From: Streptomyces parvus
GTDB taxonomy: Bacteria > Actinomycetota > Actinomycetes > Streptomycetales > Streptomycetaceae
Direction of reading: 5' to 3'
NCBI RefSeq assembly: GCF_014648875.1
Contig: NZ_BMRY01000001.1
Coordinates: 1,161,304-1,225,303, forward strand
DNA: 64,000 nt
Part shown: in pieces, positions 1-7,817 of the stretch
How positions within the stretch are numbered: position 1 is the stretch's first letter
How the letters are laid out: each line of letters starts with the position of its first letter
Program-made: the position numbers and the translations under genes
The notes under the pieces: model-generated
Told to the model about the DNA's origin: nothing
The model's input: only the letters and a program-made list of their open reading frames with translations
The model's database searches: none

Positions 1-720
1 CACCAGCTCCAGGAGCTCATGGCCGTAGCCGGCGCCGATGGCTGCGAGGTCCTCGGCCGGGTCGCCGAGTGTGACGTCGTCCCAGTCGAGCACTCCGGAG
101 AGGTGGGGCAGGCCGTGCCTCCACTCCCAGAGGACGTTCTCGGCACCGAGGTCGCCATGGACCACTGCTCGGGTGAGGTGGGGAAGGCTGTCGAGCGCTG
201 TGAGTTCCCGCTCGGCCCGTAGACGTCCACTGTCGGACATGAGCGGGAACAGCTCCGCGCGCACGCTCTCCGCGAACCGCCGCCACTGGCCTTCTGCTGC
301 GTGGGGCAGAACTGCTCGTACCGCTTCCCCGGTACCGGAACGGGCGAGAGCGGACAGTAGCTTCGCGTACTGCGCCGCCACGGTGTCGACCACCTCGGCA
401 TCGTTGAGGGCGTCGATCGCCAGCGGTTCCCCGGGAATACGGCTGAGTACCAGGAACGGCACCTCGTCGGTGCCGTGGGCTCCACCCTGGAGCAGCGGCT
501 CGGGTGTGCGGAAGCCGAGGTCGAGGCCGGCGAGTGCGTGCAGTGCGGCCACCCGCTGGGGTAATCGGGCGGCCGCTGCCCGAGTACGGGGCAGGCATAC
601 GACGCGGTCCGCACCCATGACCACGAGGTGGAATTGCCCCTGCCGCAGGGTCAGTTCCTCTGGATGGTCGTCGGGCAGCAGACGGCTCAGCAGAGCGCGG
701 TGCGTCGTACGGATGCTCAC
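1..720 (-). CDS. Aminoglycoside phosphotransferase (APH) family protein, partial at left edge
   Basis: The reading frame opens at a GTG at 720 behind AAAGGA and stays open for 240 codons to the window edge, so the C-terminus is missing. The catalytic loop HGDLGAENVLWE (about residues 188-199) matches the Brenner motif of APH/choline-kinase-fold phosphotransferases, and LDWDD downstream supplies the metal-binding Asp. Such enzymes transfer the ATP gamma-phosphate to small hydroxylated substrates, but many Streptomyces members have unknown substrates and I cannot tell whether this one confers resistance. Residue 53 is encoded by TTA, the rare bldA-dependent Leu codon, which suggests developmental or late translation. 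It stands alone, divergent from a decayed regulator. Confidence 0.8.
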   Translation of the reverse strand, partial: MSIRTTHRALLSRLLPDDHPEELTLRQGQFHLVVMGADRVVCLPRTRAAAARLPQRVAALHALAGLDLGFRTPEPLLQGGAHGTDEVPFLVLSRIPGEPLAIDALNDAEVVDTVAAQYAKLLSALARSGTGEAVRAVLPHAAEGQWRRFAESVRAELFPLMSDSGRLRAERELTALDSLPHLTRAVVHGDLGAENVLWEWRHGLPHLSGVLDWDDVTLGDPAEDLAAIGAGYGHELLELV

Positions 721-880
721 GAGTGTCCTTTGAATCCTTCGATGAGTCGGGGGCGAACCGGCGCGGATCACACCCCTCACCGTGTCCTCGCCGGCCCCCA
801 CCGGCCGGGCGATCATAGGGGCCCGGTTCCCGCCCGCCGAGGCCAGCAGCACCATCGCGCGCTGGTAGCGCACCGAACTG

Positions 881-1168
881 GTGCTGCCCCGGCGCACCTC
901 TGCGGCCGCAGCGCTAGCCAGCCGCCTCGCCGCCCGCCGAGACCGAGGGGTGTACATGGCCCGGCAGGCCACCGCCGCCGCCACAGCACGGGAGCCGGGC
1001 CAGGCGGTGGAGATCGCCCACACTCTAGCCACCATCGCCTTTGAGACCCGTTCGGCCCGCATGTGCCGCGAACTGGCCACGCTGGAGCGGGCAATGCGGC
1101 CGTGGCACGATGCCCCGGTCGGCCGGGACCTCGCAGAGATCCTGGCACCGGTGATCGAGGGGAGCTGA
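881..1168 (+). pseudogene. C-terminal remnant of a TPR-type transcriptional regulator
   Basis: The 95-codon frame from GTG 881 reads like the alpha-helical tail of Streptomyces XRE/TPR regulators, in the segment with ARQATAAATA, SARMCRELATLE and PVGRDLAEIL. The family normally has an N-terminal helix-turn-helix and several more TPR units. Here the same frame meets a TAG at about 866-868, and no HTH is visible further upstream. I read it as a truncated relic. Its stop (1166-1168) sits beside the GGGGAGC that serves as the ribosome-binding site of the next gene, so it may still be co-transcribed with that gene. It could also be a small expressed protein. The assignment is from remembered family resemblance only. 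Confidence 0.5.
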
Positions 1169-1170
1169 CG

Positions 1171-1485
1171 ATGGGCAAGGATCCGCTGTCGGACGAGGAG
1201 ATTGCGGCGCACCTGGCGGAATTGCCGGGATGGGTACGTGAAGGGGACACGATCACTCGGGCGTTCAGCGTCCGGTACCACGGCGGCGTCGCGCTGATCG
1301 TCAATGTCGCGGACGCCGAGCGGCTCGTCGGCCACCACGCGGACATCGATCTGCGGTGGGACCACGTACGTTTCCGGATCACGACGCACGACGCCGGGCA
1401 CCGGCTCACAGCGGCCGACTTCGAGCTGGCCGCACGGATCGACCGGATCGCGGAGGCGCATCAGGCACAGGCTCACAACGCCTGA
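1171..1485 (+). CDS. 4a-hydroxytetrahydrobiopterin dehydratase (pterin-4a-carbinolamine dehydratase family)
   Basis: This 104-residue protein has the usual family length and starts at an ATG behind GAGGGGAGC. The active-site region is visible as VGHHADIDLRWDHVRFRITTH followed by D-A-G-H, giving the paired His, aromatic and second His of the pterin carbinolamine dehydratase (PCD/DCoH) signature. The family dehydrates 4a-hydroxy-tetrahydrobiopterin to quinonoid dihydropterin in pterin recycling for aromatic amino acid hydroxylases. No hydroxylase is adjacent. The gene begins three bases after the stop of the upstream regulator relic, so translation may be coupled. Bacterial homologues without a hydroxylase partner have been proposed to have other pterin-related roles, so the physiological role is open. 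Confidence 0.85.
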   Translation: MGKDPLSDEEIAAHLAELPGWVREGDTITRAFSVRYHGGVALIVNVADAERLVGHHADIDLRWDHVRFRITTHDAGHRLTAADFELAARIDRIAEAHQAQAHNA

Positions 1486-1764
1486 AGGCATCCGGTAACC
1501 GATCCGCCTCGCTGTCTGGCACGACACGCGAGAGAGCCGGACCGGGGTTGTGAACCACCTCGGGAAGAAGTACGTCCCGGCCGGCGACCCCCAGGAGTTC
1601 ACCGCCGACCAAACTGCCGCGAAGCCCGAGTTCCGCACGTACAGATTTCGCAGCCGTTTACGCCGAGACCGTCGACGCTGACGACAGCGGTCCTGCCGCC
1701 GAGCGCGCCCGGGCTGTCGCGGTCCCGTCGGTGGCGCGCCGCACCGTTTCTACCTGAACGCGCA
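1486..1764. other. Gene-poor stretch with a coding-like fragment
   Basis: This 279-base interval lies between the pterin dehydratase and a leftward hypothetical gene. A short plus-strand frame from GTG 1551 (about 43 codons, with KKYVPAGDPQEFTADQ) looks protein-like but then turns arginine-rich and stops. It contains a TTA codon and I recognise no family. I regard it as a probable gene fragment. No convincing hairpin or promoter was found. Confidence 0.3.
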
Positions 1765-2109
1765 TCACTTGGTGGGTCGCGGGTCCGCCCCGGACACCAG
1801 GCACGACAGCCGGTACAAGCGCTGCCAGTAGGGGGCGTCGTCCGTTGCGCCGAGCACGGGAAGGATCCGGTCCAGGTCGGTGATCCGCCTGTGCAGGACA
1901 CCGCGACGCCGATCGTCGAGAGAACCGCCACGGCTCAGCCAGGTGGATACGCACCCGGCGATGTCGGCATCGAGGAGCACGAGATCGATGTCCGCCCGCT
2001 CCGCGCCGCGCAGTCCGGCGGGGAACGGCGCTTGTTGGTGCTCCCGCCACAAGTAGGAGACGGCAGCTTCCAGCTCATCATTGCCGCTCGTGACGTTCGA
2101 GGGGTTCAT
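1765..2109 (-). CDS. Hypothetical protein
   Basis: I do not recognise this family. From ATG 2109 it gives 114 residues, with a plausible soluble helical body: ELEAAVSYLWREHQ, DIDLVLLDADIAGCVSTWL, DRILPVLG and YWQRLYRLSCLV. An in-frame ATG at 2118 is an alternative start. The longer frame back to 2235 is unlikely because it crosses the short repeat tract at 2151-2299 and is low-complexity. No signal peptide or membrane segment is seen. The pattern resembles small Streptomyces hypotheticals that carry a conserved WREH motif and a C-terminal YW..LY helix. Confidence 0.55.
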   Translation of the reverse strand: MNPSNVTSGNDELEAAVSYLWREHQQAPFPAGLRGAERADIDLVLLDADIAGCVSTWLSRGGSLDDRRRGVLHRRITDLDRILPVLGATDDAPYWQRLYRLSCLVSGADPRPTK

Positions 2110-2150
2110 GGAGGTCATCGTCGTGGACAGTACCCCCGCGTCCGAGCAAG

Positions 2151-2299
2151 CCGATACCCGGGACCCGAGCGCCAAGACCCGAGCGCCGGGACCCGAGCTT
2201 CGAGCCTCCGCCGTCACTCGTTCGTGGGTGCGCAAACCGGGCCCTGCCCCGAAGCTCGTGTCCCGAGCTTCGGGCTGCGTGATGCGAGACCCGGGATTC
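2151..2299. repeat. Degenerate ACCCGAGC short repeats
   Basis: ACCCGAGC recurs at 2163, 2177 and 2191 with a 14-base period. Related CCCGAGCTTCG and GATTCGAGCG variants continue to about 2299. The tract lies between the hypothetical gene and the MarR-like gene and does not look coding. There are no conserved spacers, so it is not a CRISPR. Confidence 0.5.
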
Positions 2300-2330
2300 G
2301 AGCGCCTTCTTTAACCGGCGGGAAACGAGG

Positions 2331-2363
2331 GGGGTAGGGAAAACCTCCCCACCTCCCTACCCC
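2331..2363. promoter_or_regulatory. Stem-loop upstream of the winged-helix gene
   Basis: GGGGTAGGG (2331-2339) and CCCTACCCC (2355-2363) are perfect 9-base inverted arms around a 15-base loop rich in A and C. It lies about 145 bases ahead of the GTG at 2508. It could end readthrough from the left or act in the leader. No U-tract follows. Confidence 0.4.
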
Positions 2364-2507
2364 GTCACGGCGAGCCAGTATGACTAATCGTGACAGCTTG
2401 CGGCGGAGCGTAACGGCCGCTTACGGTGCGAGAACTGAACGACCCCGACACGGTGTTGGAGCACCAGCCGGGGTCTGACCACAAGATCCCGAACCTAAGG
2501 AAGATCC

Positions 2508-3635
2508 GTGGCTACCCAGCACCATAGCTCCGCCCTGTCCGCCCCCGCAGTTCCCGCCGCCTACCCGATGGCCAAGCCCGGCTACGGCAAGCGCTCCGCA
2601 CCCGGCCAACAGCCACGCAACGGCGACGACTTCGCCCTGCTCCCGACACGTGAGCGCTACGTCGCCGGGTTCGTCGACCACCTCCCCGACGGTGCCGCGA
2701 TGAGCGTCAAGCAGCTCGCCAAAGAGCTGCCCCTCTACGGACAGCAAGCCATCGGCACCGCCCTGAAGGCCCTTTCCGTCGCCGGACACCTTCGGCGCGT
2801 CCGGTGCTCCGTCGGCGCAGGCGACGAAACCCGCTGGGTCTTCCGCACCTTCTGGTCCCGCACCGCCCACGACAACGAGTGGTGGAACACCTACCTCGCC
2901 ACCGAAGACGCCACCCGGGCCACAGCCCCGACCGCCCCGCCGGAAGCGCCCGCATCCCCCAGCCTCGCAGCGCCTGCGGAGGCCCCGGCCTCCACCGCCG
3001 TACCGCTCCGCACCCCGCCCGAGGCCGCCCCGGACACGACACCCGCGAAAGCTCCGGCAGTTCCCCCGGCGGCCCCAGCAGGCCCGGCAGCTCCGTCGGC
3101 TCCGTCGGCTCCGGCGGCTCCGCCAGCCCTCACAGACCTCGCAGCCCTCACAGCCCGGCCGGCAGCCCCCTCCCCCGCCTACCTCGCCCTGGCCGAACTC
3201 GGCCGCAAGGACATCCGGCTGGCGCTGTCCGCCGACGACTGCGCCGCCCTCGAACCGCAGGCCGCAGCGTGGTTCGACCGTGGCGTGGACGCCGAGTACC
3301 TGATCGCCGCCCTCACCGCAGGCCTCCCCGCCCAGGTCGACTGCCCGCCCCGCTTCGTCCGCCGCCGCCTCGCGGACAAGATCCCGCCCCACCGCCCTGC
3401 CGGACACTCCTCGCCGGGAACCAGCACCCCGGCACCGTCCGGAGCCCGCCGCCTCCTGGTGGAGTGCACCGACTGCGGCCGCCCCGGCCAACCGGAAGCT
3501 CTCCCCGACGGTCTCTGCCGCCCCTGTCGCGCCGCCCACTCCGAGAGCCGACAGGCCACTTCCCCCGACCCCGCAGAAATCGCCGCAGTCAAGGCCCACA
3601 TGGCCAACCTCCGCGACCTCCTCAAGGCTCCGTGA
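2508..3635 (+). CDS. Winged-helix (MarR-like) protein with Ala/Pro linker and C-terminal zinc ribbon
   Basis: GTG 2508 follows AAGGAAG. Residues about 45-145 form a winged-helix unit (LPTRERYVAGFVDHLPDG, SVKQLAKELPLYGQQAIGTAL, HLRRVRC) with an aromatic-rich end (RWVFRTFWSR, NEWWNTYL). This resembles a family often annotated in Streptomyces as MarR-like helix-turn-helix proteins. An Ala/Pro-rich linker of about 70 residues follows, then a helical domain (PAYLALAELG, LSADDCAALE). Near residues 318-340 four cysteines are arranged as C-T-D-C and C-R-P-C, a zinc ribbon. The target is unknown. It is monocistronic, with the leftward gene at 3649 converging on it. Confidence 0.65.
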   Translation: MATQHHSSALSAPAVPAAYPMAKPGYGKRSAPGQQPRNGDDFALLPTRERYVAGFVDHLPDGAAMSVKQLAKELPLYGQQAIGTALKALSVAGHLRRVRCSVGAGDETRWVFRTFWSRTAHDNEWWNTYLATEDATRATAPTAPPEAPASPSLAAPAEAPASTAVPLRTPPEAAPDTTPAKAPAVPPAAPAGPAAPSAPSAPAAPPALTDLAALTARPAAPSPAYLALAELGRKDIRLALSADDCAALEPQAAAWFDRGVDAEYLIAALTAGLPAQVDCPPRFVRRRLADKIPPHRPAGHSSPGTSTPAPSGARRLLVECTDCGRPGQPEALPDGLCRPCRAAHSESRQATSPDPAEIAAVKAHMANLRDLLKAP

Positions 3636-3648
3636 GCAGCCTGCACCA

Positions 3649-4218
3649 TCAGGAAGGACCTCGCTGTGGTTCCAGGGCTCTGAGCAGGCAGTCGCGGTCG
3701 TCCGCGCCGATCAGCCCACCCGGAGGGGGCCCTTCGTCCAGCAACGCGCGCAGGGCGGGCGCGTGTGCCGCGAGGACGTCCCTGCACCACGCGCGTTCCG
3801 GGTGATCGGAATCCTTGCCGAACATCAGCACCTGGCGTTCGTCGTCGGCGTCGACCGGTGAGGACAGCTCCGCGGCGATGACCAGGAGACCCACCAGGTC
3901 GGGCCGCACAGCGATGTCGGGAACGGCCGCCAGACGGATCAGGAACGGGAGAGCGGTCGGCATCACCGCGCTCACGTGGAAGACGCTGTTCATCAGGACG
4001 TTCTCCAGCACGAGCATCGCCTCAGGGCCGGCCGCCTCGTCCAAAAGACCGCGGAGCAGGGCCGGAACCCCCTCAGGGCACCCCGGAATGCGTGACCAGT
4101 CGGCATCGGCGCAGCCCAGCAACGCAGGGTGGTCGCATGCGGCCTGCGCCACCTCCGGATGTGCGTGCAGGAACCGTGCGACAGCAGCCTCTTTGACTGC
4201 CACATCCATCACACACAT
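3649..4218 (-). CDS. Hypothetical helical-repeat protein
   Basis: This 189-residue, mostly helical protein has no Cys-metal motif, signal peptide or transmembrane segment. Amphipathic helices such as KEAAVARFLHAHPEVAQAAC, ALLRGLLDEAAGPEAMLVLE and ALPFLIRLAAVPDIAVR suggest a HEAT/ARM-like solenoid, as in several Streptomyces hypotheticals. It ends with DDRDCLLRALEP. It converges on the winged-helix gene and is divergent from the small NTF2-like gene at 4311. The solenoid call comes from helix pattern only, and no function is proposed. Confidence 0.55.
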   Translation of the reverse strand: MCVMDVAVKEAAVARFLHAHPEVAQAACDHPALLGCADADWSRIPGCPEGVPALLRGLLDEAAGPEAMLVLENVLMNSVFHVSAVMPTALPFLIRLAAVPDIAVRPDLVGLLVIAAELSSPVDADDERQVLMFGKDSDHPERAWCRDVLAAHAPALRALLDEGPPPGGLIGADDRDCLLRALEPQRGPS

Positions 4219-4310
4219 CTCTGCTGCCCCTGCTCCCCCGAACGGCGCCCACGGAACCCTTCTGAGGATACGGGCGTGTGCTCCTCCGGCCCTTACGCGA
4301 TCATGACCCG

Positions 4311-4718
4311 ATGAGCCAGATCAGCCAGCAAACCGCCGACGTGAACGCGGCCATCGACGCCGAGCTCCAGCTCCTGGACCCCCGCGTGCGCGGGTCACGG
4401 GCGCTCGCCGCGCGCCTCCTCGACCCGGAGTTCGTCGAGGTCGGGGCTTCGGGGCGGCGGTGGACGTACGAGGAGATGCTCGACGCCCTCCCCGAGTTGG
4501 ATGGTGGGAGCGGAGAGAGTGACGGGGGCGGGCCGCGGTTCGAGCCCTCCCGGATGGGCGGGGTCGTCCTGGCCCCAGGGATCGTGCATCTCACGTACGA
4601 GACCGACTTCGGCGGGCGCCGGGCCCGCCGCAGTTCGCTGTGGCGCAGGCGGGACGGGGAGACCGGCTGGCGGATGTACTACCACCAGGCCACGCCCGTC
4701 CCCGCCGCCGCCGAGTGA
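4311..4718 (+). CDS. NTF2-like / DUF4440 family protein
   Basis: ATG 4311 gives 135 residues. The fold is suggested by an N-terminal helix (DVNAAIDAELQLLDPRVRGS), the ARLLDPEFVEVGASGRRWTYEEML segment and closing strands (IVHLTYETD, SSLWRRR, GWRMYYHQATPV). These are the hallmarks of DUF4440/NTF2-like proteins, which include small isomerase-like, ketosteroid-binding and uncharacterised proteins. A clear catalytic dyad cannot be read. An upstream in-frame alternative at 4278 lacks support. It converges on the leftward TetR gene, with 21 bases between their ends. Confidence 0.65.
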   Translation: MSQISQQTADVNAAIDAELQLLDPRVRGSRALAARLLDPEFVEVGASGRRWTYEEMLDALPELDGGSGESDGGGPRFEPSRMGGVVLAPGIVHLTYETDFGGRRARRSSLWRRRDGETGWRMYYHQATPVPAAAE

Positions 4719-4739
4719 CCTGAAGGCCCCCGCCCGGCC

Positions 4740-5348
4740 TCAGCCCAGCCCCTCCTCCACCAGCGCCGCCCACTGCGCCACCACCCGCTCCCGGCGGGCC
4801 GTGTCGTCGGTGAGGAGGTTGGCGAGGCCCAGGCCGCGGGCCATGTCCAGGAGGCCCTGGACCGTTTCCCGGGTGCCCGGGCGGGACTCGTCCGCGCCCA
4901 GGAGTTCGACGGCGATGCGGTGGGTCTCGCGGCCCACCCGCGCCTCCAGTTCCGTGACGCGCGGCCGGAGCTGGGCCTCGTTGGAGGCGGCCACCCAGAG
5001 CTGGAGCGCCGCCCGGAACAGGGGGCCCGTGTAGAGGTCGACCAGGGCCGCGACCACCTCGGCGCGGCCCTGGACGGGGAGCGCGCGCAGGGCGGCGGAG
5101 CGTTCCTCCGCCACGTACTCCACCGCGCCCGTGAACAGGTCCTCGCGGGTCGGGAAGTGGTGCTGGGCCGCGCCCCGCGAGACGCCGGCCCGTTCCGCGA
5201 CGACGGAGACGGTGGAGCCCGCCCAGCCGTGTTCGGCCAGGCAGGCCACCGCCGCCTCCAGGAGCCGTTGCCGCGTCGCCCGGCTGCGGTCCTGCTTGGG
5301 AGCGTGAGCGGCCCGGGAAGCAGAGAAGGAAGGTGTCACCGCACCCAT
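4740..5348 (-). CDS. TetR-family regulator of the acyl-CoA catabolic operon
   Basis: ATG 5348 gives 202 residues, and the start overlaps the 3' end of the enoyl-CoA hydratase gene by 13 bases. The N-terminal HTH (RQRLLEAAVACLAEHGWAG, VSVVAERAGVSRGAAQHHFP) is canonical TetR. The C-terminal half, with PLFRAALQLWVAASNEAQLR, is the ligand/dimer domain seen in regulators of CoA-ester catabolism. As the last gene of a leftward operon it probably represses its own transcription unit, with an acyl-CoA intermediate as the likely inducer (inference). The only TetR-like palindrome I see is at the operon head, 15284-15295, about 10 kb upstream of this gene. Confidence 0.85.
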   Translation of the reverse strand: MGAVTPSFSASRAAHAPKQDRSRATRQRLLEAAVACLAEHGWAGSTVSVVAERAGVSRGAAQHHFPTREDLFTGAVEYVAEERSAALRALPVQGRAEVVAALVDLYTGPLFRAALQLWVAASNEAQLRPRVTELEARVGRETHRIAVELLGADESRPGTRETVQGLLDMARGLGLANLLTDDTARRERVVAQWAALVEEGLG

Positions 5349-6070
5349 GCCGGGTCCCGTCGTTCGAGGAAGGCCGTCATCCCCTCCCTCGCCTCGTCGG
5401 AGGCGAACAACGCGGCGGATCGGGCGATGAGGTCTTCGGCGTACTGGTCGAAGCTCCTCAGCACCGTAGCCGTGACCAGTTCCTTCGATGCGGCCAGCCC
5501 CTGGGGCGAGGCCCGGCGCAGCCCGTCCAGGACCGGGGCAAGGCCCTTCTCCACGTCCTCGGCGGCCACCGTCACCAGGCCGATCCTCGCCGCCTCCGCC
5601 GCGTCGAACCGCTCCCCGGTGAGGTAGTAGCGGTTCGCCGCCGTACGGTCCACGCGCGGGAGCAGCGTGAGGGAGATCACCGCCGGGGCCAGGCCCAGGC
5701 GGGACTCGGTGAGGGCGAACGACGACGCCCCGCCCGCCACCGCGATGTCGCACGCCGCCAGCAGGCCCAGGCCGCCCGCCCGGACATGGCCGGTCACCCG
5801 GGCCACCACCGGCTTCGGCAGCGCCACGATCTCCCGCATCAGGCCCACGAACGCCTCCGGGTCCGGCGGTGCCGTCAGGTCCGCCCCGGCGCAGAACGTC
5901 GAACCCGTGTGGGTCAGCACCACCGCCCGTACGGTGTCGTCGCCCGCACAGTCCGCCAGGGCGTCGCGCAACTCCCCGACCAGCGCGGCCGACAGCGCGT
6001 TGCGGTTGGCCGGGGAGTCCAGCGTCAGGGTCGCGATGCCCCGCTCCCGGGATGTGGCGATCAGGGTCAC
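5336..6070 (-). CDS. Enoyl-CoA hydratase/isomerase (crotonase) family protein
   Basis: At 244 residues it is slightly shorter than usual for crotonases. The N-terminal strand pattern (IATLTLDSPANRNALSAALV), the CoA-binding segment STFCAGADL and the oxyanion loop region HVRAGGLGLLAACDIAVAG are all present, as is SSFALTESRLGLAPAV, which normally contains a catalytic acidic residue. The enzyme hydrates an enoyl-CoA. With a biotin-dependent carboxylase and an acyl-CoA dehydrogenase in the same operon, a methylglutaconyl-CoA- or isohexenylglutaconyl-CoA-like substrate is plausible. It overlaps the CoA ligase gene upstream by four bases (ATGA at 6067-6070), indicating translational coupling. Confidence 0.85.
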   Translation of the reverse strand: MTLIATSRERGIATLTLDSPANRNALSAALVGELRDALADCAGDDTVRAVVLTHTGSTFCAGADLTAPPDPEAFVGLMREIVALPKPVVARVTGHVRAGGLGLLAACDIAVAGGASSFALTESRLGLAPAVISLTLLPRVDRTAANRYYLTGERFDAAEAARIGLVTVAAEDVEKGLAPVLDGLRRASPQGLAASKELVTATVLRSFDQYAEDLIARSAALFASDEAREGMTAFLERRDPAWVR

Positions 6071-7671
6071 GTGCCGTCCGTCCTCTCCGTCGTCTTCTCC
6101 GTCTTCTCACGGTCGCGCAGCTCGCGCCGGAGGATCTTGCCCGAGGCCGCCCGCGGCACCGCCTCGATGAACTCGGCCTGCCGCACCTTCTTGTACGGGG
6201 AGACGCGCTCGGCGACGTACGCCATGACGTCGTCCTCGGTCAGGCCGTCCGCCCCGGGTCCCCGGACCAGGAACGCCTTCGGGACCTCGTTGCCCTCCGC
6301 GTCGTACACCCCGATCACCGCCGCGTCCGCCACCTCCTCGTGGGTGAGGAGCAGGGCCTCCAGCTCGGCGGGGGCCACCTGGTAGCCCTTGTACTTGATC
6401 AGCTCCTTCACCCGGTCGACGACGTACAGCCAGCCGTCCTCGTCCACCCGGCCGACATCGCCCGTGTGCACCCAGCCGTCCTCGTCGATCATCGCGGCCG
6501 TGGCGTCCGCGCGGCCCAGGTAGCCCTTCATCACCTGGGGGCCCCGGATCAGGATCTCCCCGTCCGCCCCGGCCTCCGCGTCCTTCTCCGGGTCCTCCAG
6601 CGACACGATCCGCATCTCGGTGTTCGGCAGCAGCTTGCCGACCGTGCCCGGCGGGGGCTGCTCGGCGGAGAGCGGCACCACGTGCGTACCGGGCGACAGC
6701 TCCGTCATCCCGTACGCCTGCCGCACCGGCGGCACCCCCAGCCGGGCCGAGCACGCCGCCGCCAGCTCGGCGTCCAGCGGGGCGGCGGCGCTGACGATGT
6801 ACTGGAGCGAGGACAGGTCGTACTCCCCGACCAGCGGGTGTTTCGCCAGCGCCAGCACGATCGGCGGAGCCACGTACAGGCCGGAGATGCGGTGCGTCTG
6901 GATGGCCTCCAGGAACTGTGCCAGGTCGAAGCGCGGGAGCACGACGACCGTCGAGCCGCAGCGCAGGGGTACGTTCATCAGCGCCGTGAGGCCGTAGATG
7001 TGGAAGAAGGGGAGGACCGCCAGGATGCGGTCGCCCTCGCCCATGGGAATGAACGGTCTCAGCTGCTCCAGGTTGGTCGCGATCGACCGGTGCGTCAGCA
7101 TCACGCCCTTGGGCGTGCCCGTCGTGCCGGAGCTGTACGGGAGGGCCGCCACGTCCTCGCCCGGGTCGATCGCGACCTCCGGCTCGGGAGCAGTCGAGGA
7201 CAGCATGTCCAGGACGGAGGTGTGGCCCTCCGCCTGGTCGCAGACGTAGATCTCCCTTATCCCGCCTGTCAGTTCGGCCGCGCGGCGAGCGGTCGGCAGC
7301 AGCGGGGAGACCGTCACGATCCACTTCGCCCCGCTGTCCGCGAGCTGCTTGGCGAACTCCTCGGGCGTGGCCAGCGGGTGGACCGTGGTGACCGAGGCTC
7401 CGGCGCGGGTGGCCCCGTAGAAGACGGCGGGGTACGCGATGGTGTTCGGGCTGTGCAGAGCGAGGACGTCGCCCTTCCTCAGTCCCGCCTCGGCCAGCGC
7501 GGCGGCGATCCGCCGGTGGAAGCCGTCGAGTTGGGCGTACGTGAGGGACATGCCGTTCGTCCCGTCGATCAGGGCGACGGTGTCACCGAACCCGGCGGCC
7601 TCGCCGAGAACCGCGTCGTGGATGGGTGTGTCGAGGGCCGTTACGTCTGCGTACTCGCTGCGGAACACCAT
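6067..7671 (-). CDS. Acyl-CoA synthetase, 4-coumarate:CoA ligase-like (AMP-binding)
   Basis: This 534-residue adenylate-forming ligase activates a carboxylic acid with ATP and CoA. The P-loop YSSGTTGTPKG lies at about residues 179-189. AYGMTELSPG, HTGDVGRVDEDGW, the hinge region VDRVKELIKYKGYQVAP and the C-terminal catalytic Lys in AASGKILRREL are all intact. Length and motif spacing match the 4CL group, which includes aryl, fatty and terpenoid acid ligases. It lies between the dehydrogenase and hydratase genes. The substrate cannot be read from the sequence. The 146-base gap upstream of ATG 7671 is the largest in the operon, so a secondary promoter is possible. Confidence 0.9.
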   Translation of the reverse strand: MVFRSEYADVTALDTPIHDAVLGEAAGFGDTVALIDGTNGMSLTYAQLDGFHRRIAAALAEAGLRKGDVLALHSPNTIAYPAVFYGATRAGASVTTVHPLATPEEFAKQLADSGAKWIVTVSPLLPTARRAAELTGGIREIYVCDQAEGHTSVLDMLSSTAPEPEVAIDPGEDVAALPYSSGTTGTPKGVMLTHRSIATNLEQLRPFIPMGEGDRILAVLPFFHIYGLTALMNVPLRCGSTVVVLPRFDLAQFLEAIQTHRISGLYVAPPIVLALAKHPLVGEYDLSSLQYIVSAAAPLDAELAAACSARLGVPPVRQAYGMTELSPGTHVVPLSAEQPPPGTVGKLLPNTEMRIVSLEDPEKDAEAGADGEILIRGPQVMKGYLGRADATAAMIDEDGWVHTGDVGRVDEDGWLYVVDRVKELIKYKGYQVAPAELEALLLTHEEVADAAVIGVYDAEGNEVPKAFLVRGPGADGLTEDDVMAYVAERVSPYKKVRQAEFIEAVPRAASGKILRRELRDREKTEKTTERTDGT

Positions 7672-7817
7672 GGCGGTCCCCTGTCTTCGCGGTCGCCCGC
7701 GCCGCCCGGGTGGCGGTGCGGGACGCCGTGCGGGTGTGGAGTGTGGAGGGTCAGAATCACCCCTGTGGGGGAGGGATGGGGAGGGGTCGGACGGGAGCAG
7801 ATCAGGGAGAACAGGGA

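Noticed and set aside
2151..2299. Attachment site or tRNA remnant in the short ACCCGAGC repeats
   Set aside because: No cloverleaf, T-arm GTTCGA pattern or integrase gene is visible nearby.
4740..6110. 456-residue frame covering the TetR gene and beyond
   Set aside because: The N-terminal 250 residues are an out-of-frame reading of the hydratase gene. The TetR fold starts at about 5348.
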